Positions 60,150-64,000 of a DNA stretch of 64,000 bases are shown here, one piece after another. A model generated the notes under the pieces. The model ran no database searches and was not told the origin of the DNA. It was given only the letters and a program-made list of their open reading frames with translations. The position numbers and the translations under genes are program-made. The DNA comes from Ovis canadensis (taxonomy: Eukaryota > Chordata > Mammalia > Artiodactyla > Bovidae): NCBI RefSeq assembly GCF_042477335.2, contig NC_091255.1, forward strand, positions 49,950,501 to 50,014,500, in the 5' to 3' direction. Numbering within the stretch: the stretch's first letter is position 1; every line of letters begins with the position of its first letter.

Positions 60150-60570
60150 AGAAAGAAAAACACCAATACAGTGTACTAACACATATATATGGAATTTAGA
60201 AAGATGGTAATGATAACCCTGTATGCGAGACAGCAAAAGAGACGCAGATGTATAGAACAGTCTTCTGGACTCTGTGGGAGAGGGAGAGGGTGGGATGATT
60301 TGGGAGGATGGTATTGAAACATGTATAATATCATATATGAAACGAATCGCCAGTCCAGGTTTGATGCAGGATACAGGATGCTTGGGACTGGTGCACTGGG
60401 ATGACCCAGAGGGATGGTATGAGGAGGGAGGTGGGAGGGGGGTTCAGGATGGGGAACACGTGTACACCCGTGGTGGATGCATGTTGATGTATGGCAAAAT
60501 CAATACAATATTATAAACTAATTAGCCTCCAATTAAAATAAATAAATTTATATTTGAAAAGAAGAAGAAA
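60150..60570 (+). mobile_element. Ruminant L1 3' end
   Basis: CACCAATACAGTGTACTAAC, GACTCTGTGGGAGAGGGAGA and AACTAATTAGCCTCCAATTA; 5'-truncated, with an A-rich tail. Confidence 0.87.
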
Positions 60571-60627
60571 AAAAGTTATTTGATGTTTATCTGAAATTTA
60601 AATTTAAAAATAAAAGTCTGTAGAGAA

Positions 60628-60750
60628 GGGACTCCCCTGGTGGTCCAGTGGTTAAGATGTCACATTTCCATCACAGGGGCCATGGGTTCGATCCGTGGTC
60701 AGGGAACTAAAATCCTATATGCTTCGAGGTGTGGCAAAAGAAAAAAGGAC
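60628..60750 (+). mobile_element. tRNA-derived cetartiodactyl SINE (CHR-like)
   Basis: GGGACTCCCCTGGTGGTCCA, GGGCCATGGGTTCGATCCGT and GGTCAGGGAACTAAAATCC. Confidence 0.75.
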
Positions 60751-60779
60751 TGTAGAGGAATTTTAAATACAGCATTGTA

Positions 60780-62919
60780 AAGTAAAATAAAGTAAAAATA
60801 AAATTTTAATAAAAGAAAAAAAGCAAAAAAAAGAAACAGAAAAAAAGATAGAGGCTTTGATAATTAGTTTGAGAATTAGAACAAGGAAGATTCTGGAAGA
60901 AGAGATCATTTAGAAAGAAGGCTAAGGAAATGCAAGCTGAGAAATCCATATAAATGCATTAAAATTAAGGGAGTCTCTGGAGGCAGGTGTGAGAAAGGAA
61001 TATGGCTAGGCTTGCAAAACTTTTCCAGTGAGGTATCTAGCCATCATGTTAGAATAGAGTGAGTGGTAAGTCTAGGAGATAGTCCAAAGGAGCCCCCTCA
61101 AGCATCAGAATTGCATGTTGGCTTTAACAGAAAATGTTTGTAAATTTCCAGTTAGAATTTCTAACGTTTTGCCCAATTCTCCAAGTATAATTGTCACACC
61201 AGGAAGATGCATCATACCCTGTCCCAGGCTCCCACCATCAGCCTTACTGGGTTACCTGCTACGTGATTTAAGAACCAAAGGTTGAAAGGTGCCAAGGGAG
61301 GGGGCTCCATGGTCATGTCATTGAATCCAAGAACCTGGGTACCCAGGAGAGAAAATGAGGAAACACGGCTAAAGGGGATTTTGCAAGACAATCTTGGAGT
61401 CACTGAAGGCACTAGAAGGTCTGAGGAAGGGGTGACCAAAGTTCTGAACATATAAATGTTGCATCACCAGGTACCACCTGCCCTTTGGGGAGCAGCGCCC
61501 CAGCCTCTGCTGTGGTTTTGGCTGCCCTCCAAAGGCAGTTTTATTGACAGCTTATTGAAGTCCTTCCCCCCAGCAAGCTTTCATGATGGTATTCACGCAG
61601 CACTCCACTTTGTCTCAGATGAAAGATCCTTCATCTACCCTCTCCAAGGTCATTATCGCTGCTTACTATAATGCCATTGACCAAAAGCTCCAGACTTATA
61701 ATAAAATCAAAATCTCTTTGTTTTCCTCCAAGGCAATTAAAAGGGGAGAAATAGGTGGGTCCTAAGGCAAGCATCACTGAGACTTCCCAGAGGCCAGGAA
61801 CTCCTGTCTCATTCATCCAGGCTTGGGACAAATGGAAAGCCCTGTGAATCAGACTGATGGGCATTTGCTCCTAGGGAACAGCACAAGCCTGCTTCCCAAC
61901 TCTTGTCAGCCTGCTCCAAAGCACTGGCTTTCCAGCAAGGCACCACCATCCTGCCTTCCTCCCCACCCAGGGAGCTCAGACTAAATTCCAGCAACATCCT
62001 TCAAGCTCTTTGGTCTTATCTACTGATTGGCCAGCGTAGCATCATGGAGGCTTTAAGCAAAGGAGAATGTTTAGGTTCTAAGTATGAGAAGATTCAAGGA
62101 TTGGGACAAAAAAGCGGACATACCTTGCATACAATGCAGAAAGAACCAAGACATGGGAAAAGAGGGAAGCAGGGAGAGATGTGTTTAATAAGAAAGATAA
62201 GAATGCAAAGAAGAGGCAAGGAGGGAACCTGCAAGGACTCCTCTGAACCACAACGGGTCATGTTGATCAGATGAAGCTAGCCTGTCTTCAAGTGAGGGAA
62301 CCTGGAGGATGGAAAGATGAGAAGTAACCAAGATAACCTAAATGAAGGTACAGAAGAGTGGTCCACCCTGACGAGTGTCCTGAGAGATGTAAATGGAGAT
62401 TCAGAAGAGATCTACAGACATGGGACCATAGTTTTTGAGGCCTCAAACAGAAGTGCCATTGTTCCAAGATGTCCAGACCAGAGCATCAACTCCATGATCC
62501 AATCTGAGATTTGTTCATGGCTGAGAAATGCCCTGTTGTCTACATCCAGGCTGCAAAATGTCAAAGGGGGCCCTGCTACCTGTTCCTGAATGATAGGAGT
62601 GTGTAGAAGAGAAAGGAAGAAAGGAGCTGGGGTAGTCCCACCTGTACATCTTCAGGGCACAGTCAATCGGCAACCACAGAGAAGATGCAGCAAAGAACAG
62701 GTTACACCTGTTACCTGCTGGCTTCTCCTGTAGATTCCTTTTTTCCCTGCAGAAGGTGAAATGGCACAAGAATTCAAGAGAGAGACAGTGGACAGAGAGC
62801 TGGTAAGTAAACAATAATTCTACCATCCCTTTTAAATTTAGCTTCTTTCTGGCAATGATTTCAAAATGTTAATAGGCTTCTGTGAATTTACTTCTTGAAT
62901 TAGTGGGAAAGATGGGACT
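60780..62919. other. Intergenic, unassigned
   Basis: No gene or clear repeat recognised over about 2.1 kb apart from A-rich sequence at the left. In human a keratin pseudogene lies on this side of KRT31, but I see no keratin-like exon here. Frames such as 61903-62274 (123 codons) show no motif. Confidence 0.4.
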
Positions 62920-63125
62920 CCAGGGGCTTCCCTGGTAGATCAGATAGTAAAGAATCTGCCTGCAATGCAGGAGACCTGGGTTTGATCCCTGGACTAGGAA
63001 GATACCCTGGAGAAGGGAATTGCTACCCACTTCAGTATTTTTTCCTGGAGAATTGCGTGGACAGCCTGGTGGGCTACAGTCCATGGGGTTGCAAAGAGTT
63101 GGATATGACTGAGCAACTAACAATT
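62920..63125 (+). mobile_element. Bov-tA SINE
   Basis: GGGGCTTCCCTGGTAGATCA head and BOV-A body ending GATATGACTGAGCAACTAAC, with a small deletion after GCGTGGACAG. Confidence 0.87.
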
Positions 63126-64000
63126 TCATGAGACTCCAAGGTTATAAGGTCTGCATGGCCTCACACAGATTAGGAGTAGATTTCATGTACTCTCTTGATC
63201 TCCTAATTGAAGTACTTGCAGAATTATTCACTCAGAGAGAAACTGAGCAGTCCAGAACTATCAAACCCATAATTTTACTTAGTTAAGTTTTTTCAAAGCA
63301 CATTTAAAGAGCAGCTTCTCCATGCTGGACATGGGATGAAATTGAAACAGAATAATCACAGTTCCTGTAGCAAATTATCTTTTTATGAACAACTCAAACT
63401 AACATGGGTCCCCCAAATATATGAGAAATGACAGAAGAGGAAGAGAGGAGATAGTTTAAAGGTATATGGACATTTGGAAATTTATTTGTATTTAATGGAT
63501 TTAGAAAACTGTATATATCACATTAAGGGCAGTAATCACTTTTTGAACTTCTACCAAGTGCCTGGCATAGTCCCAGGACTGTGGGATGGGAGGTTGAGGG
63601 CCAGGGTGGGTGGGGAGGGGGATACTTGTGAGGGACAGGCAAATGATATGCTCTCAGTCCCGCTGAGCAGGCAGTCAAGTCTATAACTAACTCTAATGTA
63701 CAGTAATATAATTGAGCCCTTCACCTCCCCTCCAAAAAAAAACCAATTCCTTCCTTCCCCCTCCCTCTTTTCCCACACTTGTTCCTGCCCCAAACTCCAT
63801 TTAGCCCATTTCAACCCAGTTCATGATTCTCAGCCAGGAGGTGAAGGATGTGGCCATTTCAGATTATCTCCTTGTCCCCTAAAGGAGATTTATTGGTGAC
63901 TCTACTCTCTAGGTGACTCAGAGGTTAGCTTCAAACAGCTGATCTCACTAGAACCCTAGTCCCTTTAAGAATCTTTTCTTCAACCAGGCCTGGTAATGAG
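63126..64000. other. Intergenic, unassigned
   Basis: No gene or clear repeat recognised to the window edge. Confidence 0.35.

Noticed and set aside
60780-62919. Keratin pseudogene expected by synteny
   Set aside because: No helix-initiation, helix-termination or tail motif found on either strand.

Overview
This is a nuclear genomic window from a ruminant, almost certainly a bovid. The evidence is the dense mix of Bov-tA, BOV-A2 and older tRNA-derived SINEs, BovB (RTE) LINEs and ruminant L1. The sequence alone does not separate cattle, sheep, goat or buffalo. The KRT31 product looks, from memory, close to the sheep wool microfibrillar keratin 8c-1.

The protein-coding content is three complete, apparently functional type I hair (trichocyte) keratin genes. 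All lie on the minus strand, have seven coding exons with matching phases, and use GT-AG introns throughout. They are a KRT33 gene (CDS 15464-21620, 405 aa, tail most like KRT33B), KRT34 (34898-39189, 391 aa) and KRT31 (55661-59089, 413 aa). Order and orientation match the human 17q21 type I hair keratin block (33A-33B-34-31). Each gene has a TATA box, a good start context (CACCATG), a conserved HOXC13-type motif about 100-120 bp upstream of the TATA box, and an AATAAA signal in a short 3' UTR. The products would pair with type II hair keratins in cortical intermediate filaments and cross-link through cysteine-rich heads and tails.

The rest is mostly transposon strata. 1-4260 is an old plus-strand L1 with SINE insertions and an internal duplication. 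8020-11075 is a minus-strand ruminant L1. 11602-14187 is a long minus-strand BovB. 22.3-30 kb is LTR-like repeats, SINEs and a BovB with an apparently inverted 5' piece. 32.2-33.3 kb is an L1 split by two BOV-A2 copies. 45.9-50.8 kb is a multi-level nest (old L1 > BovB > younger L1, plus a solo ERV LTR and SINEs). 50.86-51.73 kb is an HNRNPA3 processed pseudogene cut by a SINE. 52.3-55.0 kb has two more BovB copies. The last 4 kb is mostly unassigned.

No CRISPR array, bacterial-type operon or clearly new system is visible. The most useful observations concern the keratin genes: homogenised exons and introns 4-5 beside unrelated other introns, ORFs that run upstream through the TATA boxes and could mislead start annotation, a weak splice acceptor in KRT33, a pentanucleotide array that repeats a splice-donor motif in KRT34, and several insertions that can be dated relative to each other by target-site duplications. 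All repeat-family names come from pattern memory, not a database search.
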